This document shows positions 35,321 through 44,800 of a stretch of DNA of 64,000 nucleotides, piece by piece. The stretch spans positions 1 through 64,000 of the forward strand of contig CAYSGH010000016.1 in the NCBI GenBank assembly GCA_964430505.1. The letters run 5' to 3'. The DNA is from UBA6176 sp032119375. Lineage in GTDB: Bacteria; Verrucomicrobiota; Verrucomicrobiia; Limisphaerales; UBA9464. The position numbers were made by a program, and so were the translations under genes. The number at the start of each line of letters is the position of its first letter. The stretch's first letter is position 1. Under the pieces are notes generated by a model. The model saw only the letters and a program-made list of their open reading frames with translations, was not told the DNA's origin and made no database searches.

Positions 35321-36199
35321 CTACTTGGAGGGTGCATCCTTGAGGACAACGCGCATGCCCTCCTTTTCAAGCTCGGCGACGAGCTTCTTGGATCTGGACG
35401 AGAGTCGGTTTCCCTGGAGGTAGAGGCGGAGGAAGGGCGCCCAGTTCTTGGGGCCCTTGGCATCCGCCATGGCGGCCGCGTGGAGGGCGGACAGGTCGTC
35501 GATCTTGTTGTCCGCCGCCATGACGAGGCTGGGGGCGCGCAGGGAGGCGATGGGGGAGATGTCCCGAAGTTGGTTGCGCGAGACGGAGACGGTGGTCAGG
35601 CCCCGTAGGTTTCCGAGGCCGGCGATGGACTTCAGTTGGTTGCCATCGGCGTAAAAGGTCACGACGCGGGGAAGGTTGGTGAGCGGGGCGATGGACTTGA
35701 GCTTGTTCCGCGAGAGGTAGATGGACGCGAGGTTGGTGCAGGAGGCGAGGGGCGCGGGGTCGGAGACCTGGTTGGACTCGAGCTGGATGTACTGGAGGGA
35801 GGGCAGCGTGCCCAGCGGGGCGATGGAGGCGATGCGGTTGGAGGCCAGGTGGACGAACTGAAGCTGGCGAAGGCCTTGGATGGGGGCGAGGTCGGCGATG
35901 GCGTTGCCCGCGAGCTCCAGGGAGGCGAGCGCCTTGCAATGCTCCAGGCCGGCAAGGTTGGTGATGCCCCGGAAGTTGCCCTGGACGACGGCGACGTTGG
36001 CCACGTCGGCGGCGGTAAGGGGCTTGTCCGTGTCCCGCTTGGCAAAAACCTGCTGCCGGACGGCGGCCTCGAGCTTCTTGTCGGGAAACACCGAGACCTC
36101 CATCGGGGCATTGGTGGCGTCCGCCGCCACGCAGGTGGCGACGGCGGTGGACAGTGCGAGGGCGAACGCGGACAGGCGGGTGCTCATGCTCATGCTCAT
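35321..36199 (-). CDS. exported leucine-rich repeat protein (internalin-like)
   Basis: About 292 residues. A signal peptide (LSAFALALSTAVATCVAA) precedes about seven 20-22-residue LRRs of the internalin/SDS22 type (for example LQFVHLASNRIASIAPLG, LASIYLSRNKLKSIAPL, LTTVSVSRNQLRDISPI). The N-terminal cap has a VFPDKKLEAAVRQQVF segment often found before such repeats. The start is ambiguous because ATGAGC is repeated three times (36182-36199). Probably a periplasmic or surface binding protein; ligand unknown. First gene of the run with glutathione peroxidase, TPR and tcdA; divergent from the RRM gene. Confidence 0.85.
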   Translation of the reverse strand: MSMSMSTRLSAFALALSTAVATCVAADATNAPMEVSVFPDKKLEAAVRQQVFAKRDTDKPLTAADVANVAVVQGNFRGITNLAGLEHCKALASLELAGNAIADLAPIQGLRQLQFVHLASNRIASIAPLGTLPSLQYIQLESNQVSDPAPLASCTNLASIYLSRNKLKSIAPLTNLPRVVTFYADGNQLKSIAGLGNLRGLTTVSVSRNQLRDISPIASLRAPSLVMAADNKIDDLSALHAAAMADAKGPKNWAPFLRLYLQGNRLSSRSKKLVAELEKEGMRVVLKDAPSK

Positions 36200-36428
36200 G
36201 GATGCGATAGGTTCCCTTGGATGGGGTTTGGGGTGTCAAGATTCAACGCACCCCAAATCCGGGTTGACCCAGCCAAGGCCCCCATGGTTCCATCCCCGCG
36301 TCCGAGTTCAGCATGCGGTGTCGGCGTCACGGTGACGGTTTGCAGAGGTCGATTCAGTTCGCGCCCCTCAATCTGAGTTCTGCCCAGGGGCAGATTCCCA
36401 CGCGGTGTTTGAAGCGGTCGCAGTCGTT

Positions 36429-36869
36429 ATGGAAAATCAGAACCGTCTGTTCGTGGGCAATCTCTCCTACCAGACGATGGAACGGGACATCCAAGATCAC
36501 TTCGCTGGCGCGGGTGTCGTCCTCAACGTGAACCTCATGCTCGACAAGTTCACGGGCCGCTCCCGCGGCTTCGCCTTCGTCGAGTTCGCCACCCCCGAGG
36601 AGGCGCAGCGGGCCGTGGAAATGTTCCATGGCAAGGACCTCGGCGGACGCGCGCTCACCGTGAACATCGCCCGTCCCCGCGAGGAACGTGCACCGCGCGA
36701 GGGCGGCTTCGGCGGTGGTGGCGGTGGTGGCGGCTTCCGCGGCGGCGGGGGGGGGGGTGGCTTCCGCGGCGGCGGCGGTGGTGGCCGTGATCGCGGTGGT
36801 GGTGGCGGCGGCGGTGGCGGCGGCTGGCGCGGGGACCGCGACCGAGGCCCTCGTCGCGACCGTTACTAG
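36429..36869 (+). CDS. RRM RNA-binding protein with glycine-rich tail
   Basis: A 146-residue protein. Residues 1-80 form a single RNA recognition motif with RNP2 LFVGNL and RNP1 RGFAFVEF; the linker VNIARPREERAP leads to a 55-residue tail of Gly runs broken by Phe-Arg and Arg-Asp, ending GDRDRGPRRDRY. Such proteins act as RNA chaperones in cold response in other bacteria. The Gly tail is encoded by GGC/GGT repeats prone to length change. A strong terminator follows 46 bases downstream, so the gene is monocistronic. Confidence 0.93.
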   Translation: MENQNRLFVGNLSYQTMERDIQDHFAGAGVVLNVNLMLDKFTGRSRGFAFVEFATPEEAQRAVEMFHGKDLGGRALTVNIARPREERAPREGGFGGGGGGGGFRGGGGGGGFRGGGGGGRDRGGGGGGGGGGWRGDRDRGPRRDRY

Positions 36870-36915
36870 GAACGCATGATGCTTGCCCCGACCGGGGCAG
36901 GACTTGGCACGAATG

Positions 36916-36950
36916 ACGCCGCCGGGCCTGTCCCGGCGGCGTTCTTGTTT
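36916..36950 (+). terminator. rho-independent terminator of the RRM gene
   Basis: ACGCCGCCGGG (36916-36926) and CCCGGCGGCGT (36932-36942) form a perfect 11-bp stem around a 5-nt loop, followed by TCTTGTTT. It lies just before the enolase-superfamily gene. Confidence 0.85.
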
Positions 36951-36979
36951 CCACGGAAGGTTTTTGCGCACGCTGACGC

Positions 36980-38404
36980 ATGGCCAGCATCCATCCCCGC
37001 GACTGCCGCGTGACGGGCGTGTCGTTGTGGTTCCTTCCGGTGACGACACGCGTGCCCCTCAAGTTTGGCACGGAGGCATTGACCTCGGTGACATGCGCGC
37101 GGGTTCGCATGGAGGTGACGGGGCGGGACGGACGCATGGCCCATGGTTGGGGCGAAACCCCCTTGAGCGTGCAATGGGTGTGGCCGTCGCAGGAACCGTA
37201 CGCTCCACGCCACGAGGCCCTCATGCTGTTCACCCGACTGCTCGCCCGCGCATGGACGGGCTCGATGGACTGGGGACATCCCGTCGAGCTGGGCCATGAC
37301 TTCGTCCGCGACTGGCTCCCGCGTTTGCTGGAGGACTTCAATGCCAGCGGCCTCGCGACGGGAGCTGGGACCAAGGCCGGTGTCATGCCATGGTTGGCGG
37401 CGCTGGTCTCATGCTCGGCCTTCGACATCGCCCTGCATGACGCCTACGGACGGCTTCATGGCGTCCCCACCTTCGGCACGTATTCCCAAGCATGGATGAC
37501 GCGTGGCTTGGGAGACCTGCTGGAGGCCGAGCCCGGGACTGGACGAGGGCACCAGGGCCGTGAGATCGCGGACTTTCTGCGTCCACAACGACTGGACACC
37601 CTGCGCGCGTGGCACCTCGTGGGCGGATTGGACCCCGTTCATCCGACCGATCTCCGGGGCGACGAGCCGGACGATGGGCATCCGGTGCTGCTGTCGGACT
37701 GGATCCGAAGGGACGGGTTGAAGTGCCTGAAGGTGAAGCTCCGTGGGACGGACGCCGCATGGGACAAGGCGCGCTTGGCCTCCGTGGACGCCGTGGCACG
37801 AGAGCATGGAGTGGAATGGCTGACGGCCGACTTCAACTGCACGGTGCACGACCCGGCCTACGTCACCGACATCCTCGACTGGCTCCTGTTGGACCATCCC
37901 GTGACGTTCGGGCGTTTGCTGTACGTCGAGCAGCCGTTCCCGTACGAGCTGGCCGAGCATCCCATCGACGTGCGGGCGGTGTCGGCGCGCAAGCCCTTGT
38001 TCCTGGACGAGAGCGCGCATGACTGGCGCGAGGTTCGCCGGGGACGCGGGCTCGGGTGGACGGGCGTGGCCTTGAAGACCTGCAAGACGCTGACTGGGGC
38101 CTTGCTCTCGGCCTGCTGGGCGCAGGCACACGGCATGACCCTGATGGTCCAGGACCTGACGAACCCCATGCTGGCCCAGGTAACCCACGCGCTCCTTGCA
38201 GCGCACGTCCCCACCATCATGGGAGTTGAGACCAATTCCATGCAGTTTTACCCGGACGCCAGCCTGCTCGAGGCGCGCGTGCACCCGGGGTTGTACCGGC
38301 GCACAGGAGGATGCATCCGGCTCGATACCGTCCAAGGCGCGGGCCTAGGACACCGCGTCGAGGAGGTGGGCCGGGTGTTGCCCCCGCCGGTGTTTGAGGG
38401 TTAA
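36980..38404 (+). CDS. enolase superfamily (MR/MLE-like) enzyme
   Basis: A 474-residue protein. The C-terminal barrel has the superfamily ligands: KVK-type lysines in LKCLKVKLRG, Asp in WLTADFNCTV, Glu in LLYVEQPFPYEL and Asp in PLFLDESAHDW, followed by GVALKTCKTLTGAL with the opposite-side Lys. The capping domain is FLPVTTRVPLKFG to CARVRMEVT. It is 100 or more residues longer than dipeptide epimerases, with an insert of about 80 residues (EPGTGRGHQG to DGHPVLLSDW) between cap and barrel. Substrate unknown; could be a racemase/epimerase or sugar acid dehydratase. Confidence 0.85.
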   Translation: MASIHPRDCRVTGVSLWFLPVTTRVPLKFGTEALTSVTCARVRMEVTGRDGRMAHGWGETPLSVQWVWPSQEPYAPRHEALMLFTRLLARAWTGSMDWGHPVELGHDFVRDWLPRLLEDFNASGLATGAGTKAGVMPWLAALVSCSAFDIALHDAYGRLHGVPTFGTYSQAWMTRGLGDLLEAEPGTGRGHQGREIADFLRPQRLDTLRAWHLVGGLDPVHPTDLRGDEPDDGHPVLLSDWIRRDGLKCLKVKLRGTDAAWDKARLASVDAVAREHGVEWLTADFNCTVHDPAYVTDILDWLLLDHPVTFGRLLYVEQPFPYELAEHPIDVRAVSARKPLFLDESAHDWREVRRGRGLGWTGVALKTCKTLTGALLSACWAQAHGMTLMVQDLTNPMLAQVTHALLAAHVPTIMGVETNSMQFYPDASLLEARVHPGLYRRTGGCIRLDTVQGAGLGHRVEEVGRVLPPPVFEG

Positions 38405-38852
38405 GGCGCTGGCCCGCCGGGCCAAGGCCCGCTGCAAGGCCGTGGACCGCCTCACGCCGCTGTCCAACCAGATCCAGGGCACGTTGCGCGACGAGTTTCC
38501 CTTGTCCCTGGAGCGGACCGGCGAGGTCATTGTTCAACGACCATTCTTTCTCCCCACCCCGTTGCCTCAATCAGAAAGGCCACCCGTCAAAACTGACGGA
38601 CGGTCTGGGCATTTCGCCTCGACGGCCAAGGGCAGCCCTTCCAACGCCGGGGGAGTCGCAGCGGAGGCAAGCGTAGCGAGCCGGCGCGGAGACTCCCCCG
38701 GGAGCGGGATGCGTCGGGGTTGAAATCGGCGCGACATGGATGACTCCGGTCGCTCCCGGCAGCCCCAATGTCCGGACATCGTGGAGCGCCACCGGCGATT
38801 TCGTGAGACACGACACTCGTCGGACCGAATCCGTCGGATCGGTGGACCGAGG
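38405..38852. other. 448-bp convergent spacer with large inverted repeat
   Basis: Lies between two convergent genes. It holds the 11-bp inverted repeat described separately. The first 170 bases read as LSNQIQGTLRDEF-like sequence in the frame after the enzyme's stop, resembling no domain, so a decayed dispersed repeat is possible. No gene is supported. Confidence 0.5.
38647..38701. repeat. 11-bp perfect inverted repeat with structured loop
   Basis: CCGGGGGAGTC (38647-38657) is matched by GACTCCCCCGG (38691-38701). The 33-nt loop contains a smaller inverted repeat (GGC...GCC). No T tract on either side. It may be a bidirectional transcription end or a member of a dispersed REP-like family. 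Confidence 0.6.
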
Positions 38853-41800
38853 CTATCGGACCTCGACCGCCCGGAAGAGCACCGGTTGGTCGGCGGCGCC
38901 GGCATCCACGGAGAAGGTCAGGCCGGAGCTGGTGGCGGTCCATTCGGCCTCGGACCACCACGATCCGAGGTCGGTGGACGACTCAATCCGATAACGGCGG
39001 CCGGGGGTGCCCCTCAGTTGAAGGGTGACGCGGCCATCGGGCCCGAACGTGGGGATTCCGAAGGTTGGCTCGCCCGAGGCTGGCTCGCCGTTGGAGGCCA
39101 TGGGCGTGGGCTTGGCGACCACGTAGGAACCGGCCGCACCGTCCGGCTGGAGCCCGACGGCGGTGTTGAGCGCGGACGGAATCTGCGCGGTGAACCAGTC
39201 GATGGTGTTCGCCTGGCCGTTGACCGAACGGGTCAGCGCCAGCCGGAGTTGTGCACCGCCGGTCAATGGGAGCCGGAAGTTGGCATGGAGCTCATTCGGC
39301 CGCGATTGCTCGGGCTCGCCGTCGGCAAAGACGACGAGGTATCCGAGCGGCGGGAGGGTCGCTCCCTGGGGGAATGGCCACTTGAAGGGGGCAACGTCGG
39401 CGTCGGATAGGAAGACGCCATCCAGGGCGACCGGGAAGGCGCTGGTGTTGACGATCTCGATCCAGGGCTCGGTGGTGCCGGTGGCGTCCGCGAGGCCGGA
39501 CGTATTGCGGGCCACGACCTCGTTGATGCGCAGCGGCGGGAACTCCGGCAACGACGCCACGACGTTGTTGGGGGCTCCGGGCGTGGAGGGGGAGTTGGAT
39601 CCACCCTGGAGGACCAGCTCGAGCCCGAAGACGACGTCCGAGCTGCCCACGTTCGCCTGGTGCACCTCGACGGCGAACGTGTTCTCGCCGGGGACGAGCA
39701 GGCTGGCGGGGAGCGTGAAGGGTCCCTCGAAGGCGGCGTCGCCCACGACCCGGTTCGCGAAGGTGTCATGGGTGGGATCGACGGACTCGTCCATGCCCAG
39801 GGAATGGGCGCGTCGGCCGTTGATCCAGAGGACGTAGCCGTCATCGAGGCAGACAGTGAGCTGGAGGGATGCGTCCGGCGGGAGGGCTGGCAACGTCACC
39901 TTGCGGCGGAAGTAGTAGGTGGACTGGCCCAGGGCGAGCGCCGTGGTCTTGTTCGTGGGCAGGGCGGCGTTCTCGACGTAGTGAAGGCCCTCGCCCGAGA
40001 ACCACGCCGAGTCATTGAACCCGGCCGTGCGCCAGTTGGTGCCGCTCACGGGCGGCCCGTCCTGGAAGTACCGCCATGCGTCGGTGAACCGGATGAGGTT
40101 GCGGCTGCCGGTGAAGGCGCCGGACACGGCCCAGTTCCCGGGCCTGTTGCGGTCCTGACGCGCGTCCACGAGCTGGAGCGACGCGTTGGTGGCCGCCGTG
40201 CCGCCCGCCCACGGGTAGCCGGAATCGTAGTCGAGCCGGTCGAGGATTTCCGAGGGCTGGGACGCCGAAGCCGGGGTGCGCAGGACGATGGAGTCGAACT
40301 GGGTCCCGAGGCCGCCTGTCCATGCACCGGCCACGTTGGGGCCGTTGCCAAACGCGGCCCGGAAGGCGGCGACGTTTTGGACGACAACCACCTGCGCGGC
40401 GGGCGCAAGGACCGTGCCCGACGGGAACGCAAAGCGAATGCTGGAACCCACCAGTTCCATGCCGGAGATGTCCCAGGGCGTGTTGGTGGAGCGGTTGAAG
40501 ATCTCGATGAACTGCGTCCCCGGCGTCTGCGGGCGGCGAAGGACCTCGTTGATCACCAGCTTCGGGCGCGCACGGGTGACCACCTCGACGACGCGCGTGG
40601 CCGAAAGATTCGGCATGGCATCGTCCGTCACGCGCACGGTCACCCGGTTCGTCGATGCGCCCATGTCGTCGGGCAACCGCCATTCGAGGTCGCCCGTCTC
40701 CGGGTTGATGGTCGCCCCGGCAGGCGCGCCCGGCTCGAGGCTGAAGCGGAGCGTTTGGCGGGGCAGGTCCGCATCCGAGGCGACGGCACGCACCGCGATG
40801 CGTTGGCCCTCGTCCACGACCAGAACAGGCACGGGCGCGAGGACAGGTGGTTGGTTCACCTCGCGGACGTTGATCAACACCTCGCGGACCACGGACGCCT
40901 GCTCGGGCGAGGTGTCGCGTGCGCGGACGAGGACGACGTAGCTGCCGGGGCCCTGGGCCTCCGTGGGCGTCCATGAAATGCGGCCGGCCGATGCATCGAT
41001 CGCGAGGCCGGCGGGAACGGTTCCCTCGAGCGAGAAACGAACGGGCGATCCCTCGGGATCGGCCGCGACGAGGGGAAGATCCAGGCGGGTCAGCTCGTCG
41101 ATGGTGACGGGCGCGGGCTGTGGGAAGTTGGGCGGGTTGTTGACCTCCGCGACGTTCACTCGGACGAGGCCGGTCGCGGAAAGCGGCGGCGTGCCGTTGT
41201 CCGTGACACGGAAGGCGACCGTCACGACGGAGCCGCCGCGCGACTCGTCCGGGATCCAGGTGAGTTGGCCCGTTGGCGAGAGGGAAAGGCCATCCGGCAC
41301 GGGTCCGTCCACGGCAAACGCCAGCGTGTTGGCGGGAAGGTCGGGGTCGGACGCAGGCAACCCGATGCTGAGGAGCTGACCCTCGCCGGCGTTGGCCTCG
41401 GTCACCTCCGGGACGACGGGCGGGCGATTCACCTCGGCAACGTTGATGGCGACGCGGGTGGTCCCGGTCCGGGGCGGCGCGCCGTTGTCCGTGGCGCGAA
41501 CGAGGAACGAAAAGGTCCCGGGGCCATCGGACTCGGAGGGGGTCCAGCGGAAGGCGCCCGTGACGGGATGGATGCTGGATCCAGGCGGGGCATCGGACCC
41601 CAGCGAGAAGGCAAAGGACTGGCCCGCGTCTGGGTCGGAGGCGACGGCGGTGAAGGTGGCCTCGGCCTGCTCGGGGACGTTGAGGCTCGCGACGGGATTG
41701 AGGACGGGCGGGCGATTGGCCCCGGCGATCACGTTGGCCGCGCCCGGCGTGGGGGACTCCATGGCGAACAAGGGCGGCGCGGACGCATCGGGGAAGCGAC

Positions 41801-44800
41801 CCATGGAGACGTCGTTGGTCTGGGCGGTGAAGGAGAAGCCATCGACGAGGTTGCCGGCGGGGTCGAAGAGCCCGATTTGCTCCCCGGAACGGGCGAGGGC
41901 GAAGGCGGCGTGCAGCCCGGCGTTCGTAGGCTGGTTCTGCGCCGTCTCGTTGTCGGCCCACACGAGGAGGAAGCCCCCGGGCGGGATCGCGTAGCCGCCG
42001 GGGATCCGGAACATCGAGGCCAACGCGTTGGTGAGGTTGTCGGTGAGGTAATACCCCGCGAGGTCCACGGGCTGCGTACCGGCGTTGTGGAGCTCGATCC
42101 AGTCGTCGAAGTCGCCATCGGCCGGGTCGGTGACGGTGCGGGTGTTCTGCGCCATGAACTCGTTGATGAACACGTCCACGCGGGGCGTGCTCGGGTCGTT
42201 GGTGCCGCCCGGGGTCGGGTTGAAGAGGATGCGGCGCGTGCGGGGCTCGCCGTCGGGAACGGACCCGAACGCGCGGCCCTGCGGCAACAGGTCCCACGCC
42301 AGGTAGTCGATCGCGGCGGGAGCATTGGCGGTTCCCTGCCGCCGCGAGAGTGCCACCACGCCGTTGGTGGGGTTCAGCCGGAAGGACGTGTGCGGGATGG
42401 TGGCGGTGGACTCGCCGGGCTCGCCGTCGGCCCACACCGTGAGAATGCCGCCCGCCGGGATGGAGAGCCCGGCCGGGAACGCCCACTGGACCAGGTTCGT
42501 GACGGAGTCCGACAAGAAGAGCCCAGACAAGGAGACGGCGGCGGGGCCGGTGTTGATGATCTCGATGAAGGGGTCGCGGTCCCCGAAGTTGTCGGCGGGA
42601 CCGGACAGGTTGCCGGGCAACACCTCGTTGAGCCACAGGCTGGGGAAGGCCGCCAGGGATTGGGCGGTGGCGTTGGCACGGCCGGGCGTTGCGGCATTGG
42701 CGGCGTTCGTGGCGGTCGTGGCCCAGTTGCCGACGCGCCACGAGCCGCGGGATGGGTCGATGAGCTGCAAGGATGGCCCGAGGCCGTCGGCGTTGGTGGG
42801 CCAAGGGAGGCGGTTGTCGTACCGCACGTCGGTGACGAGGACGCGGTTGGTGCCCACGTTTTGCCAGAGGGCGATGCGTTCGCCGCCGTTGTCGAGGGAG
42901 CCTGGGAACTCGCCGAACACGGGAACCGATGCGCCGTACGCGGACGCGAACGCAACGCGGTCGCGTGCCAGCACCAGGAAGGCCCCGGGCGCGAGCACGG
43001 AACCCGGGGGGAACGTGTAGCCGACGCCCTCGAGGTCGAACCCGGAAAGGTCGAACGCGGAGGACGTGGAACGGTTGTGCAACTCGACGAAGGAGGTGCC
43101 GGAGGCAGGGCCGTTGTACTGGACCTCGTTGAGGACGACGAAGTCGGAGGCCCTCTGGAACGCGCCGGCATAGGTGACCGTCACGTTGGCGGCCATGCCC
43201 GGGATGGCGTGGCCGGACCGGTCGGTAGCAGTAAGGACGAGGGCGTTGGTGGCGGCGGACAAGGGGATGCGAAGCCGGAACCGCTGCGGGTCGATCCACT
43301 CGGTGGGGACGGTGCGCCCGTTGACCAGGATGTCGGCGGCGGCGAACGGCGCAATGCCCTCGACGGTGGCGACGGGCGTTGGAGACGCGAGCGTGCCATT
43401 GGCGGGGACGGTGATCGCGAAGGAGGCGGCGTCGCTGGCGGCGATCTGCTGCCGGACGACCTCGCGGCGTGCATCGAGGTAGGAGGCGATGCCCAGGGGG
43501 CCGCTGGCGTTGATGCGATTGAACGCGAGGGAAGCCGAGCGCGCGTCGAACTGGGGCTGGTATTGCGAAGGCTGGAACGGCCCGGCCACGGCCTGCGCAT
43601 AGGCACGCCAGGCCATGCGTCGGAAGGCAGGCCACGCGAACATGTAGTTCACGTTGCCGTCGTTGCCGTCGAAGAGCCTGCGGCCGGGGCCGTCGCCGGC
43701 GCCGAGCACCCAGTCCATGTCCCAGGGCAGGATGACCCAACGGCCGCCGGGCGGATAATAGACGTACTTGTTCTGCGAGTTGCCCGTGCCCCACGTGTCC
43801 CAGTTCCCCATGCAGCCATCGAGGGCGAACATGGTCATCCACTGCTCCATGTCGGCGACGTTGCTGACGACGGCCTCGTAATTCGTGGAGCGGTTGTTCG
43901 CGGCGGAGACCAACGCGAGGAAGTTGGTGAAGTCATTCGCCGTCGTGCCGTTCGGGCGCCCCTGCCAGTTCCAGCGGTAGCGCGACAGGTTGAACTGGCC
44001 GTTGGGGTTGCGGTAGTCGCCCAGGTCGGCCCCGACGACGTCGAAGCCGCCCCCGCTGTTGAACTCGAACCAGAACGCCACCTTGTGGAGGTCGCCCTCG
44101 GGCGCGTCCGGGTACCACGCCTCGGCGTAGTTGTTGTTGGGCTGCTCCAGGTCCTCCCCGACGGCCCCGTGCGGGTTGCCGTTGCGGAAGAACCGGATGT
44201 AATGGGCATGGAGGTAGGGAAGGCCCATGCGCCGCGTGAACCACTGGGCCATCTGGTTGCGCAGGAAGGTGGGTTCCTCGCCGCCGTTGCCCGTGAGGCC
44301 AAAGACCCTGTCCGTCACGCCGAGGAGCCGGTCGTCGCGCGGGACCGTGACGGCGAAGTCCGCCTGGCCCGTGAAGGGGCTGCCCTTGCGGCGGATGCCC
44401 GCGTTGTAAATCACGCGGACGTTGCCATGGACCAGCGTCCCGTCGCGGAACGTGTTGTCGAGCCCGTCGGCGTTCAGGGCGTTGTCCACCTCGGGCGTCG
44501 TCCACGAGTGGATGTGCTCGTAGGTGCCGAACGGCACGGGGTCGCCCCAGCGAACGTTGGCCTCCGCCACGGCGGGCAAGCCCGCGATGACAGGCCCGGA
44601 TGGGAATGTGGACCAGGCAACGCTCGGCGCGCCATCCGCCGCCTCGATCCGGAACTGGACGAGGCTGCCGGCGGAACGGCCCGTGATCGTCGCCGACCAC
44701 ACGCCGTCGCCCGCCACGGCGTCGCCCAGCAACCCGTCGTCGCGCATGGCAGTCGTGCTGAAGGCGCCGGTAGAACCGCTCCGGAAGCGCAGGTTGACCG

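Noticed and set aside
36700..36860. Simple-sequence repeat as a mobile or regulatory element
   Set aside because: The GGC/GGT runs are in frame and encode the Gly-rich tail of the RRM protein.
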